NCBI RefSeq assembly: GCF_001261775.1
Contig: NZ_LN868538.1
Location: 186,001-250,000, forward strand
From: Anaeromassilibacillus senegalensis
GTDB lineage: Bacteria > Bacillota > Clostridia > Oscillospirales > Acutalibacteraceae
Length of the DNA stretch: 64,000 nt
Reading direction: 5' to 3'
Below are positions 9,038-16,251 of the stretch, one piece after another. Each line of letters opens with the position of its first letter. Within the stretch, counting starts at the first letter, position 1. Made by a program: the position numbers and the translations under genes. The notes under the pieces were generated by a model. It saw only the letters and a program-made list of their open reading frames with translations, did not search any database and was not told the DNA's origin.

Positions 9038-9292
9038 ATGCCTGTACTCTCAAGGTTTTATGGTTTGGTGGTCAAAATGCTCTTCCTCGGAAAGGAACAC
9101 AATCCGCCTCACATCCACGTAATCTATGGCGAATATATCGGAGCGATCGACATACGAACCGGAGAAATGATGGAAGGCGATCTCCCAAACAAGGCGCTTG
9201 CAATGATGCGGGAATGGGTCGGGATGCACCGGGAAGAACTACTGAACATCTGGAACACACAAGAATTTAAGGCACTGCCACCGCTTGAATAA
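9038..9292 (+). CDS. DUF4160 domain protein (first gene of TA-like pair)
   Basis: 84 residues; MPVLSRFYGLVVKMLFLGKE, then HNPPHIHVIYGEY, is the DUF4160 signature (conserved HxPPHxH). A strong GGGGGTGA ribosome-binding site precedes the ATG. DUF4160 genes are regularly followed by DUF2442 genes, as here with 12 bp between them; the pair has toxin-antitoxin-like gene order, but activity is not established. It is rightward, against the late operon, i.e. an accessory cassette of the prophage. Confidence 0.75.
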   Translation: MPVLSRFYGLVVKMLFLGKEHNPPHIHVIYGEYIGAIDIRTGEMMEGDLPNKALAMMREWVGMHREELLNIWNTQEFKALPPLE

Positions 9293-9304
9293 GGAGGAAG
9301 CTAT

Positions 9305-9745
9305 ATGTTCCATAAAGTAAAAACTGTGTCCGCATTGCCGGATTATAAAATGCTGGTAGGCTTTGTTTGCGGCACGACCAAGCGGTATGATTTCAAGCCG
9401 CTGTTTGATCGTCACCCTGTGTTCCGGTCCCTATGTGACGTTCCCGGCCTTTTTGCTCTGGCAAAGGTTGACGCCGGAGGGTATGGAGTGTGCTGGAACG
9501 ACGACATCGACATAGCCTGCGATGAGCTTTGGGCGAATGGGGAAACGGTCTCGACTCCGTTCGACGGGCTGCTTGCGTTTTCAGACGCCACAAATATGTG
9601 GGGCCTGAACGAAAGCACACTGCGCAAAGCTCTGTCTTATGGAAAGCTAAAGGCGGGTATTGATGCACAGAAATACGGAAAGCAGTGGGTAATAACGGAA
9701 GCCGCCATGCGGCGCGAATACGGTGATCCTAAGGCGGAGGCGTAA
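9305..9745 (+). CDS. DUF2442 protein fused to C-terminal helix-turn-helix
   Basis: 146 residues. Residues 1-80 match DUF2442 (MFHKVKTVSALPDYKMLVGF, LFALAKVDAGGYGVCWNDDIDI). Residues about 90-140 form a small HTH (WGLNESTLRKALSYGKLKAG, KYGKQWVITEAAMRREYG). Known DUF2442 partners of DUF4160 behave like antitoxin or regulator genes; the HTH and the operator at 8990-9005 suggest autorepression. Ribosome-binding site AGGAGG. A terminator overlaps its stop codon. Confidence 0.75.
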   Translation: MFHKVKTVSALPDYKMLVGFVCGTTKRYDFKPLFDRHPVFRSLCDVPGLFALAKVDAGGYGVCWNDDIDIACDELWANGETVSTPFDGLLAFSDATNMWGLNESTLRKALSYGKLKAGIDAQKYGKQWVITEAAMRREYGDPKAEA

Positions 9746-9763
9746 GCTTCCGCCTTTCTTTTT
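9731..9763 (+). terminator. Intrinsic terminator of the DUF4160-DUF2442 cassette
   Basis: AAGGCGGA (9731-9738) pairs perfectly with TCCGCCTT (9749-9756), followed by TCTTTTT. The stem overlaps the last codons of the DUF2442 gene, so the cassette is a compact promoter-to-terminator unit. Confidence 0.75.
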
Positions 9764-9784
9764 CCGCTGTGCCTCAAAAACACC

Positions 9785-9797
9785 TTGGCACGTACTC
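9785..9797. repeat. Copy of the TGGCACGTACTC repeat, downstream of methylase
   Basis: TGGCACGTACTC at 9786-9797 is identical to 10620-10631 on the other side of the methylase gene, in the same orientation, about 834 bp apart. Confidence 0.7.
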
Positions 9798-9801
9798 CCC
9801 C

Positions 9802-10542
9802 TCATTTGCTTATGCACTCTTTTAAAATGCGATTTTCTGATATTTTAAAGTACGCTTCATCAAATTCAAAACCGGTATAATTTCGTCCCGAATGCATGCA
9901 GGCTATAGCTGTAGTTCCGCTCCCCATGCAATTATCAAGGACTAAATCACCCGGATTGGTGTATGTACGGATCAGGTATTCAAATAGGGCGACTGGTTTT
10001 TGTGTTGGATGTAAACCGCGTTCGCATTTAATGTTTAAAACTTGACGTGGGTAATTGGTTATATATGTGTCTGCTCCATTTTTAAACCCATTAATACTAT
10101 AGGCCCAATCGTTATGTCGCGGATTAGAAATACCCTTACGATGTATCTGAGTATCTAGCGTTACAATCCCTTGTGGGTTGTATACAGGCGGGCGCTTATA
10201 AAACACGCAAATCTCTTCGACGCATCGAAGGGGCTGCTTTTTTGCGTTGGCAAAACCAGTTGCCATATTTTTGTTCCAGTACCAACAGTATTTAAATAGC
10301 TTGGACTGGCTGCTAATAAGGCGAGTTGTAAACGGCTGGCAGGCAGTTAAGCATATAGCACCGTTGTCTTTTATAATCCTTTTGTATTGTTTCCAAAGAG
10401 CTTCGAGCGGAAACAACCCATCCCAGCGGCAGTGCGTTATTCCGTATGGCATATCGCACATTATCATGTCGATACTTTTATCTGGATAACGGCTCATTCC
10501 GCTTATGCAGTCTTCGTTAAATATCTTATTTATGTAATCCAT
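9802..10542 (-). CDS. DNA methyltransferase (N6-adenine/N4-cytosine type)
   Basis: About 246 residues from MDYINKIFNEDCISGM; this ATG follows GGAGAAG and is preferred over the upstream frame extension. Catalytic motif IV is DMPYGI (residues 32-37 approx., D-x-PY type) and the SAM-binding motif is DNCMGSGTTAIACM near the C-terminus, giving the beta-class order typical of solitary phage methylases. It likely protects phage DNA from restriction. It is flanked by direct repeats and has no partner endonuclease nearby. Confidence 0.85.
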   Translation of the reverse strand: MDYINKIFNEDCISGMSRYPDKSIDMIMCDMPYGITHCRWDGLFPLEALWKQYKRIIKDNGAICLTACQPFTTRLISSQSKLFKYCWYWNKNMATGFANAKKQPLRCVEEICVFYKRPPVYNPQGIVTLDTQIHRKGISNPRHNDWAYSINGFKNGADTYITNYPRQVLNIKCERGLHPTQKPVALFEYLIRTYTNPGDLVLDNCMGSGTTAIACMHSGRNYTGFEFDEAYFKISENRILKECISK

Positions 10543-10619
10543 CTCTTCTCCTTTCAGCTCCATCTATCCCGGATTTTATTTATAGGAGCCTTTACGGAGA
10601 TTATCTATAAAAATAGTCA

Positions 10620-10664
10620 TGGCACGTACTCTATGCATCTATCAAACCACAAAAGTACGTGCCA
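10620..10664. repeat. 11-bp inverted repeat upstream of methylase
   Basis: TGGCACGTACT (10620-10630) and AGTACGTGCCA (10654-10664) are exact inverse copies separated by 23 bp, filling the gap between the methylase and the next gene. The left arm is also a direct repeat of 9786-9797. Confidence 0.75.
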
Positions 10665-10671
10665 AAAACGG

Positions 10672-11013
10672 CTATTCTATAATTTTTTTCTTTTGGGCCA
10701 GCGCGTGATAAAATCTGCGCCGCTCCTCTCGAAATCCTCTCTCGTATGTCATCAGTCCATGTACAAGCCTAAGATTGTGCCATGGGATGTCCTGTGTTAC
10801 ATGCAGGATGATGCATTGATAGTCTCGGTCCGATACCTCTACCGCTGTCTGCTCTATCAGCTCACAGTCATGTATCAGCTTTTCTTTCCACTCTCCGCTG
10901 GCCCGTGGTATGTCTCTTTTCTTCTCTTGATACTGCAAACAAAAATTGTGCAGCTCCCGATATGCGTATTTCCCAATTCCATACCGGTCAAGTTTCACGT
11001 CTCGCTTACTCAT
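10672..11013 (-). CDS. Phage protein, possible late-gene regulator
   Basis: 113 residues from MSKRDVKLDRYGIGK; the ATG follows AGAGG at 9 bases. It is helical throughout. The C-terminal segment RGFREERRRFYHALAQKKK resembles the end of sigma-region-4/RinA-ArpU-like phage late regulators (rr-x-Fy-x-L-x-x-k), and the position just before the late module fits, but no family was firmly recognised. It overlaps the preceding gene by 8 bases. Confidence 0.4.
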   Translation of the reverse strand: MSKRDVKLDRYGIGKYAYRELHNFCLQYQEKKRDIPRASGEWKEKLIHDCELIEQTAVEVSDRDYQCIILHVTQDIPWHNLRLVHGLMTYERGFREERRRFYHALAQKKKIIE

Positions 11014-11428
11014 CGCAGACATCCTCTTGCGGCTGATCAAGATAGCGGCGCCAACACTTGACGCATTCGCGCCCTACGGATATGCAGTCCCAGTCTTTTT
11101 TGAGGGGACATGTTTCTGTTTTAGCAAGTTCTTTTGCTATCATGTCCAAATCGTTTTTTACTTTATCACCAATTGTTTGACCGACGATCTGGATGTTACG
11201 GCTGATCGAGATAGCATAATAAGCGGGAGGTTCTCCGAATACCTCTACCAGATACCTTTCGCGGTCGCTGACTTCTCTCTTTGTGTGGCACTGCCGCGGC
11301 TCAGTGTTTTGCGGCATGTACTGAGACATTGGCCGGTTTTTCGGGATTTTGTTTATGACCGTTCCAACCATTGGTCCGGATCCGGTACTTTTCCATCTGA
11401 TCCGCTGGCCGATTTTGATTTCGTTCAT
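11006..11428 (-). CDS. Uncharacterised phage protein
   Basis: 140 residues starting MNEIKIGQRIRWKS after a good GGAGGAAAAT ribosome-binding site. The N-terminal 60 residues look like a small beta barrel (IGQRIRW, MVGTVINKI, RYLVEVFGE). The C-terminus has four cysteines (CPLKKDWDC, CVKCWRR), a possible metal site. No family recognised. It is part of the tight leftward early operon. Confidence 0.5.
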   Translation of the reverse strand: MNEIKIGQRIRWKSTGSGPMVGTVINKIPKNRPMSQYMPQNTEPRQCHTKREVSDRERYLVEVFGEPPAYYAISISRNIQIVGQTIGDKVKNDLDMIAKELAKTETCPLKKDWDCISVGRECVKCWRRYLDQPQEDVCDE

Positions 11429-11442
11429 GGTTATTTTCCTCC

Positions 11443-12033
11443 TTATTTCATTCTCCGCTGTATATTTTCTTTTTCCGCTGCGATTGCCCGGCTTGGATTA
11501 TCTCCCAAGCCTACAAAATCCAAAAACAGCACAGCGTTATTTTTCGTGTCGAATTGCACCTCGTACTGGCGCAGGTCTTGGGCTGTCACGTACCGCCGCC
11601 CAAATATTCGTTCCATGTCGTTCCAAATGGCCCACGGCACAAAAAAGGTTTGCAGCTTGATCCCGACACAGACACCGGTAGCGGCCCCCATCTTGTAGTG
11701 GCCGGCAAGGGCCTTTGCCTGATGGTCTTTCACTTCCGACTTGTTCATTTTGCTGGTATCGGTGTGCTTGGCCTCAAACCGGATTGCACGGCCCCCGATC
11801 AGGGTCCCGGCAAAGTCCGGCTGCGCGCGGCCTACGAAGTTGCCCACAAACTGCAAGCCCGACAACCGTTTGATGACGTGAAACGGCTCTGGGACCTTAT
11901 CGACATCCGCGCGGCCTTGGTCCCGATATTTTTGGCATCCGTTTTTGATACGGTCTTCAAAATACCCGCCTTGGGCGCGGTTGACCCTGCCCTGCCAGCT
12001 TTTGGCGGCGGATTTTCCGCTGTACTGCTTCAT
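11443..12033 (-). CDS. Holliday junction resolvase RecU-like
   Basis: 196 residues of the RecU family. The active-site region PDFAGTLIGGRAIRFEAKHTD gives the D-(x)n-E-x-K nuclease pattern, followed by DHQAKALAGH and a later FFVPW as in RecU. It resolves branched DNA before packaging or during recombination. It overlaps the following zinc-finger gene at ATGA. Common in Firmicutes phages. Confidence 0.85.
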   Translation of the reverse strand: MKQYSGKSAAKSWQGRVNRAQGGYFEDRIKNGCQKYRDQGRADVDKVPEPFHVIKRLSGLQFVGNFVGRAQPDFAGTLIGGRAIRFEAKHTDTSKMNKSEVKDHQAKALAGHYKMGAATGVCVGIKLQTFFVPWAIWNDMERIFGRRYVTAQDLRQYEVQFDTKNNAVLFLDFVGLGDNPSRAIAAEKENIQRRMK

Positions 12034-12290
12034 TTTTTTGCCCCGCTTTCCCGGCGGAAGCCGATGAGGTCAGCAATCCCAAAGCTTCCGTTTTTGCATT
12101 CGTGGCCGGTGTAGCTACCATCAAAACCCATGTATTCGTTGTCTTGACCTCGTATAGCGTTCCACATGCAAACTTTAGCTTCGTGTTTCGCACAAACCGG
12201 TGTTCCATCAAATTCTTTTCCACAGATGCGGCATTTGTAGCGCGGGGTGTATGCCTCCGATGACGAATAGATGAAATTGGTTTTTCCCAT
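12030..12290 (-). CDS. Small zinc-finger phage protein
   Basis: 86 residues with CRICGKEF followed by CAKHEAKVC, a probable treble-clef-like zinc site, and an aromatic C-terminus (GSFGIADLIGFRRE). No family name can be given. It is tightly packed between the Dam methylase and RecU, overlapping RecU by four bases, so is likely co-translated. Confidence 0.5.
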   Translation of the reverse strand: MGKTNFIYSSSEAYTPRYKCRICGKEFDGTPVCAKHEAKVCMWNAIRGQDNEYMGFDGSYTGHECKNGSFGIADLIGFRRESGAKK

Positions 12291-12294
12291 TAAA

Positions 12295-12758
12295 TCATCC
12301 CTTTGTCCTTTTATTTGTTTTCCTGTTATAGACTACGATCATCGATGGGAAGGGCGCACTATCTTTTTCTTTTCCGTTTTCGTCCGTGAATTTTAATCTT
12401 CCGCGGACAAACCTAATTTCCGCTTTTCCATAAATGTATTTGTGGAAATATGAAGTATCCGTGCGTGCTGGAATTAAAAGAACAATTGTCGTCCCGCTCT
12501 GCGCCTCGTTGTATGATTTTTGAACCCATTTTTCTATTTCTCTTCCGTAGGGTGGGTTGCAAAATACCGCTCCGTCACCCTCCACTTTCCACGACGATTT
12601 TAACCCATCGGTTTCCGGCGTAAAATATCGCGAACATTTTGCAGTTTTATCTGTGGCCGCTGCATCCAATTTGAAATTAAATTCTTCATTTAATTTTTCA
12701 AAAAACTTTGAGGCGTACACCAATCCATTTTTTTCGAGCTATGCAAAGCACTGTTCAC
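12295..12758 (-). CDS. Phage N6-adenine methyltransferase (Dam), requires -1 frameshift
   Basis: The start is GTG at 12756-12758, 8 bases after AGAAGGAG. The initial frame encodes the conserved phage Dam N-terminus (HSSKKMDWCTPQSF) but meets TAA after 22 codons. The remainder, FEKLNEEFNFKLDAAATD through the catalytic CNPPYGR and the end at 12295, lies in the -1 frame. The switch falls exactly on T TTT TTG. A fused product would be about 154 residues, the family's usual length. It may be programmed frameshifting or a one-base loss in a T run. It overlaps the upstream rep gene by 20 bases. Confidence 0.75.
12699..12705 (-). other. Slippery heptamer T TTT TTG for -1 frameshift
   Basis: On the minus strand the heptamer TTTTTTG is in the canonical X XXY YYZ register relative to the GTG-started frame (codons AGT TTT TTG). 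After a -1 slip the next codon is GAA and the Dam frame continues to the catalytic motif. The six-T run is also a plausible spot for an indel. Confidence 0.6.
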
Positions 12759-13479
12759 TTTTATTTCTCCTTCTAATTCTTATCATTCGATAAAACTGAT
12801 AGGGGATTCCCGTTATGGGATTCACTCCGTTCTCAACCGACTCTAATATAATCCGGTATCCCTTGAGCGGCTGCGGTTCCTTTTTCCACTCTTTTGCGGA
12901 GACTTCCTCTATTTTGGGTTCGACTTTTTTGATGTTCCGCGAGTGAGACCAGCGGCGGCCCGGTATAATCTCGGTCTTATCTGGTGCCGTTTTGTTTTGA
13001 TCGATGATGTAATCGGCCAGGGCTGCGAATGCACCATCCATGTACGTCAGGACCGGTCGCACTTGTCCGTAAGGCCATAGCTTTTTGATCTCTCTCAGGT
13101 CGATGTAATTTACGACCGCATGATGGTGGATTCCTCCGCGGGAACCGATCGCTGTTGTGGATATGTAAAATAGCTCTTGCCCGTTTTCAGCATACAGTTT
13201 CCGCATATCCCGCCAAAATTTTTTCATCTGCTTTTTGGCGGTTTCTGGGTCCGGACGCTCTTCCTTGCGATAGGTAAGAGCGAGAAACCAATCATTCGCG
13301 GTAAAGTACGTCGTTAGCTGCCGCGTAAGCTCCCGGCGGGCAAGCTTATCGTTGTTCTTCTTGACCGCTTCCGCCGTGGCCGCTGCTTTCGACGCGCGTT
13401 CTTGGCTCCGGGGGACATAATAGGTTTTTTCGATCTCTATTACCGGTCCTGTCCGGTATGTCTTTTTCCGGTATCCCAT
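12739..13479 (-). CDS. HUH-endonuclease Rep (ORF2/G2P-like replication protein)
   Basis: 246 residues. Motif 1 FLALTYR (about 85-91), HUH motif 2 GGIHHHAVVN (about 137-146), then a tyrosine motif ALADYIIDQNK (about 183-193), in the order of rolling-circle Rep proteins. It would nick one strand at the phage origin and become covalently linked through the tyrosine. It is the only recognisable replication gene in the early operon. The hairpin at 13627-13667 just upstream is a candidate origin. Confidence 0.7.
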   Translation of the reverse strand: MGYRKKTYRTGPVIEIEKTYYVPRSQERASKAAATAEAVKKNNDKLARRELTRQLTTYFTANDWFLALTYRKEERPDPETAKKQMKKFWRDMRKLYAENGQELFYISTTAIGSRGGIHHHAVVNYIDLREIKKLWPYGQVRPVLTYMDGAFAALADYIIDQNKTAPDKTEIIPGRRWSHSRNIKKVEPKIEEVSAKEWKKEPQPLKGYRIILESVENGVNPITGIPYQFYRMIRIRRRNKSEQCFA

Positions 13480-13571
13480 GGCAGATTTCCCGTCCTTCTT
13501 TTTTGCTTTCCCGGCCTATTATTAATACCTTTACCAAGGGGTCAAAGCCCGGTCTTATGCCGTTTTTTGGC

Positions 13572-13600
13572 TTGCGTATCTGCGGCGCTTATGATATAAT
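13572..13600 (+). promoter_or_regulatory. Rightward SigA-type promoter inside the leftward early operon
   Basis: TTGCGT (13572-13577), exactly 17 bp, TATAAT (13595-13600). GCGCTT (13585-13590) and AAGCGC (13603-13608) form an inverted repeat around the -10, a possible operator. It points against all neighbouring genes. Confidence 0.6.
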
Positions 13601-13606
13601 AAAAGC

Positions 13607-13673
13607 GCTCAGATATGAGTAAGGTTTCACCCTCTGACGGCTGCCAGGCCTGATAGTCAGAGGGTGATTTTTT
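13607..13673 (+). ncRNA. Candidate phage small RNA ending in an intrinsic terminator
   Basis: From the predicted start near 13607 to a perfect 12-bp hairpin, TCACCCTCTGAC (13627-13638) with GTCAGAGGGTGA (13656-13667), and T6 (13668-13673). No rightward gene lies upstream for this terminator to serve, so a roughly 67-nt RNA is the simple reading. Alternatively the hairpin is the nicking origin for the adjacent HUH Rep. Confidence 0.5.
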
Positions 13674-13687
13674 GTTTTATGGATGGA

Positions 13688-13870
13688 TCATTTTTGATCA
13701 TTGTACATGCAGTGCCCGATTCGGTTGTCGTGGATCGAGCAATCGTTATAGCAGTGATCCATGCACACGCGGGCATGATGCACAGGGCAGATACACACTG
13801 CGCGCGGCGTGGATTTTCCACAAATCGGGCAAATTGTGTTGACAATTTTGTCCGGTGTGAAGCGGTTCAT
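13688..13870 (-). CDS. Small Cys/His-rich phage protein
   Basis: 60 residues from MNRFTPDKIVNTICPICGKS; this start overlaps the previous stop (ATGA at 13867-13870) and is preferred over the longer frame. CPICGK and CICPVHHARVC, then HCYNDC and IHDNRIGHC provide up to two zinc sites. It resembles the neighbouring Cys-rich proteins in style but not clearly in sequence. Function unknown. Confidence 0.5.
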   Translation of the reverse strand: MNRFTPDKIVNTICPICGKSTPRAVCICPVHHARVCMDHCYNDCSIHDNRIGHCMYNDQK

Positions 13871-14127
13871 TGCGCTACACCTTTTCTTGGGACCTTTTTC
13901 TGCGGCCACGCGAGAGTCTGGCACATGGCGCAGTCAACCTTCATCCGCTTTACTAACGGATCATTTGCGCCTTTGCACCCCCGGCAGGGATACGGCGTGT
14001 GTATGTATGGATTCTTTACGGCTACACCCCGGTGCAGCCTACAGGTTTGCAGCTGCGTGCAGGACGCACACTGGCATGTGTTTTTGCATTCCGGGTCCGG
14101 CCCGCGGCGGGCGTCTTTAGGGTTCAT
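13867..14127 (-). CDS. Cys-rich phage protein
   Basis: 86 residues with nine cysteines (CKNTCQCASC, CRLHRG, CRGCKG, CAMCQT), suggesting two or more metal-binding knuckles. No family recognised. Part of the tight leftward early operon. Confidence 0.5.
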   Translation of the reverse strand: MNPKDARRGPDPECKNTCQCASCTQLQTCRLHRGVAVKNPYIHTPYPCRGCKGANDPLVKRMKVDCAMCQTLAWPQKKVPRKGVAQ

Positions 14128-14139
14128 GCAGACGGCCTC

Positions 14140-14475
14140 CTATTCCATGTTTTCAATGATCTCGCGTAAGATGTGCGGCGGGATCGTATATGCCTCTTCG
14201 ATCAGCTCGTCCCGGTTGATGCGCTCTGTCTCGTGAGCGTTATACGCAAGCGTTTCCCGGTTGAAAATTTTGCGAATAGAACAATCGCTGTCCAAGTCAT
14301 AAATGACCATGATTATGAACGTGGCGTTTTCCGGATGGTTAATGATTTCTGCTCGAAATCTTCCCATTGCGAAAATATAGTATCTTTTTTCATCTTGTCC
14401 GATCGCCTTCATGCTTGAGGCGCTTCCGATTTCCTGCCGCGCAAGGGCTGCAGCGGTCTTTTTTGTGAGTTTCAT
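14140..14475 (-). CDS. Uncharacterised phage protein
   Basis: 111 residues starting MKLTKKTAAALARQE. A central alpha/beta stretch (RRYYIFAMGRFRAEII-like, FIIMVIYDLDSDCSIRKIF) is followed by an acidic helical tail (DELIEEAYTIPPHILREII). No family recognised. Its ATG overlaps the stop of the preceding gene by four bases. Confidence 0.5.
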   Translation of the reverse strand: MKLTKKTAAALARQEIGSASSMKAIGQDEKRYYIFAMGRFRAEIINHPENATFIIMVIYDLDSDCSIRKIFNRETLAYNAHETERINRDELIEEAYTIPPHILREIIENME

Positions 14476-14798
14476 TTTACACTTCTTTCCGGGCGTGCAT
14501 ATCCTTCCGGGGCATATGGGATAGGCTCTCCCGTGTCTGGATTACACCCTTGTTCGATCAACATCTTTCCAATTTTTTCGCGGACAGCTTGATTTACTGA
14601 TCCCCAATATGTTGTCCATATCATAATGGGATTTTTGGCTATGATCGCATGCGTAAATTCCCAGCCTCCGCCGGAGAGGCGGGAGAAGTCCTTAATAAAC
14701 AGGTAATAATCGCCTTTTTGCGCTATTGCAAAATTATTACAATAATGCAATATGCGTGTTGGGACGTTTCCGGGATAGTTAGTATGGGATGTACCCAT
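14472..14798 (-). CDS. Uncharacterised phage protein
   Basis: 108 residues starting MGTSHTNYPGNVPTRIL. Aromatic-rich (GDYYLFIKDFSRLSGGGWEF, IMIWTTYWGS) with a basic C-terminus. No known family. It overlaps the genes on both sides by about 4 and 20 bases, so belongs to the leftward early transcript. Confidence 0.45.
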   Translation of the reverse strand: MGTSHTNYPGNVPTRILHYCNNFAIAQKGDYYLFIKDFSRLSGGGWEFTHAIIAKNPIMIWTTYWGSVNQAVREKIGKMLIEQGCNPDTGEPIPYAPEGYARPERSVK

Positions 14799-15090
14799 TT
14801 TTCCCCGGCCTCCCTTCGTGCCGTTTTCTGCTGCTGCGGATTTTGTTTGCGATTTCTGCGCCGTGCCCGTTTATCCTTCTTTCTTCCGCACGGGCATTAT
14901 ACGCTTTTACTCGCTTGCAGCTTTTACGCCATGCACCGTTGCAAGAGGTGTGGGCACGGCAGGTGATGCAGATGTCCGGCGGCGGATCGTGATTGACTTT
15001 CTTTTCGCTGTGCGCTATATTTGGTTTGGCAATATTTCCTTCGCCGCTGTCAGAGGTCGCAACTCTGGCGGCGGCTTTTTTGCTATGCAT
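14779..15090 (-). CDS. Basic Cys-containing phage protein
   Basis: 103 residues, strongly basic, with ICITCRAHTSCNGAWRKSC as a likely zinc-binding segment and a Lys/Arg-rich C-terminus (NKIRSSRKRHEGRPGK) that could bind nucleic acid. Directly abuts the PAPS-reductase-like gene. No family recognised. Confidence 0.45.
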   Translation of the reverse strand: MHSKKAAARVATSDSGEGNIAKPNIAHSEKKVNHDPPPDICITCRAHTSCNGAWRKSCKRVKAYNARAEERRINGHGAEIANKIRSSRKRHEGRPGKNGYIPY

Positions 15091-16218
15091 CTATATCTCC
15101 CCCTTTTTTCTCTTCCTATTGGCAGCCTTTCGTTCTCGCAAAGTCAAATCCGTTTCTAACGATTCTGGTGTCCAACGTACCCCTATGTAATCCAGCACCT
15201 TGCCCCATCCATATACTTCATCAGTAACTGGATCCTTCACACATCGGTACATCCAAAAATCCCATTCTTTCGGATTGTCTTCGTAGAGTCGGTCGAACCT
15301 ATGGGGTCTCTTTTCGAGCTGGATCCCAAAACCGCACATGGAACAGCCTGTCCTCTGTGCTCTTGTTGTGTAAAGAGTGCCATCCGCTTGGCGTTCTATG
15401 GTGCCGTATATCTCCGGAACAGGTACTTCCAGGTCAAGGGCAAGCTGCAACAAGTCTTGACGGTCAAATATTGCAAATGGCGCCGACCGTATCGCTGTCT
15501 TTCCAAAGTAGTTGCATCCATTCATCATAAGCGACTTTTGGCGACGGCCTCCTTCGGACGCCATGAGACCCAGATACGGTACACTGTTGTGTTCTTTCGC
15601 CCAGTCGTCACACGGCTTCTCTTTGAGGTAATAACAACACTTGGCGGATACTTTAAACGGAGCACATTGATATTGCACATCTTCCCGTTCATTTTCACCA
15701 CCTGCAAACAGCTCCAGCCATTTCTGAGCCATCTTCATCCGTGTACCTGTCCGATTCCCACCATACTCTCCGGTTTCTCCTGTGATGATCGCATGCCGAA
15801 CTGTGGCATTCTTCGGAGATGGATTCTGTAGCAGCTCGATCTTCGATGCCGTTTCTTTGGACAGTACAGGGAACCCGCATTCCTGCAAAACTTGTGTTTT
15901 GCTCTTTAATGGTTTCAGCGAGATGACTCCCAATGCTTTATGTATGGCCTGAATACTCTTATCTTCCAGGGTCGATACCGAAACCGCTGGAACATCTATT
16001 CCAATGGATCGCAAAAACAACAGTAGCGTAATGCTGTCCAGACCGCCTACGGATACATGACAGTTCAGTCCTCGCTTACCACACTCGTTATAGAACTCCC
16101 ATGCGCGAGTGTATGCATAGTTTATCTTTGCTTCATACGGTAGTTTCTGTTTTACCCGAAACGACGCAATTTTCTCATCCGTGTGATTCTCCTTCATTCT
16201 CTCCATACAGCTTTTCAT
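15091..16218 (-). CDS. PAPS-reductase-like (DndC-type) PP-loop protein
   Basis: 375 residues of the adenine-nucleotide alpha-hydrolase superfamily. The PP-loop is HVSVGGLDSITLL (about 55-67), close to the SGGxDS consensus. Cysteines near CAPFKVSAKCC and GCSMCGFGIQ resemble the Fe-S cluster ligands of DndC/phage PAPS-reductase-like proteins. Phage members are proposed to act in sulphur metabolism or DNA modification; no other dnd genes are present, so the substrate is unknown. Confidence 0.7.
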   Translation of the reverse strand: MKSCMERMKENHTDEKIASFRVKQKLPYEAKINYAYTRAWEFYNECGKRGLNCHVSVGGLDSITLLLFLRSIGIDVPAVSVSTLEDKSIQAIHKALGVISLKPLKSKTQVLQECGFPVLSKETASKIELLQNPSPKNATVRHAIITGETGEYGGNRTGTRMKMAQKWLELFAGGENEREDVQYQCAPFKVSAKCCYYLKEKPCDDWAKEHNSVPYLGLMASEGGRRQKSLMMNGCNYFGKTAIRSAPFAIFDRQDLLQLALDLEVPVPEIYGTIERQADGTLYTTRAQRTGCSMCGFGIQLEKRPHRFDRLYEDNPKEWDFWMYRCVKDPVTDEVYGWGKVLDYIGVRWTPESLETDLTLRERKAANRKRKKGEI

Positions 16219-16251
16219 TTTTGTTTCTTCTCAACCTCCGTTTTGTGATTT

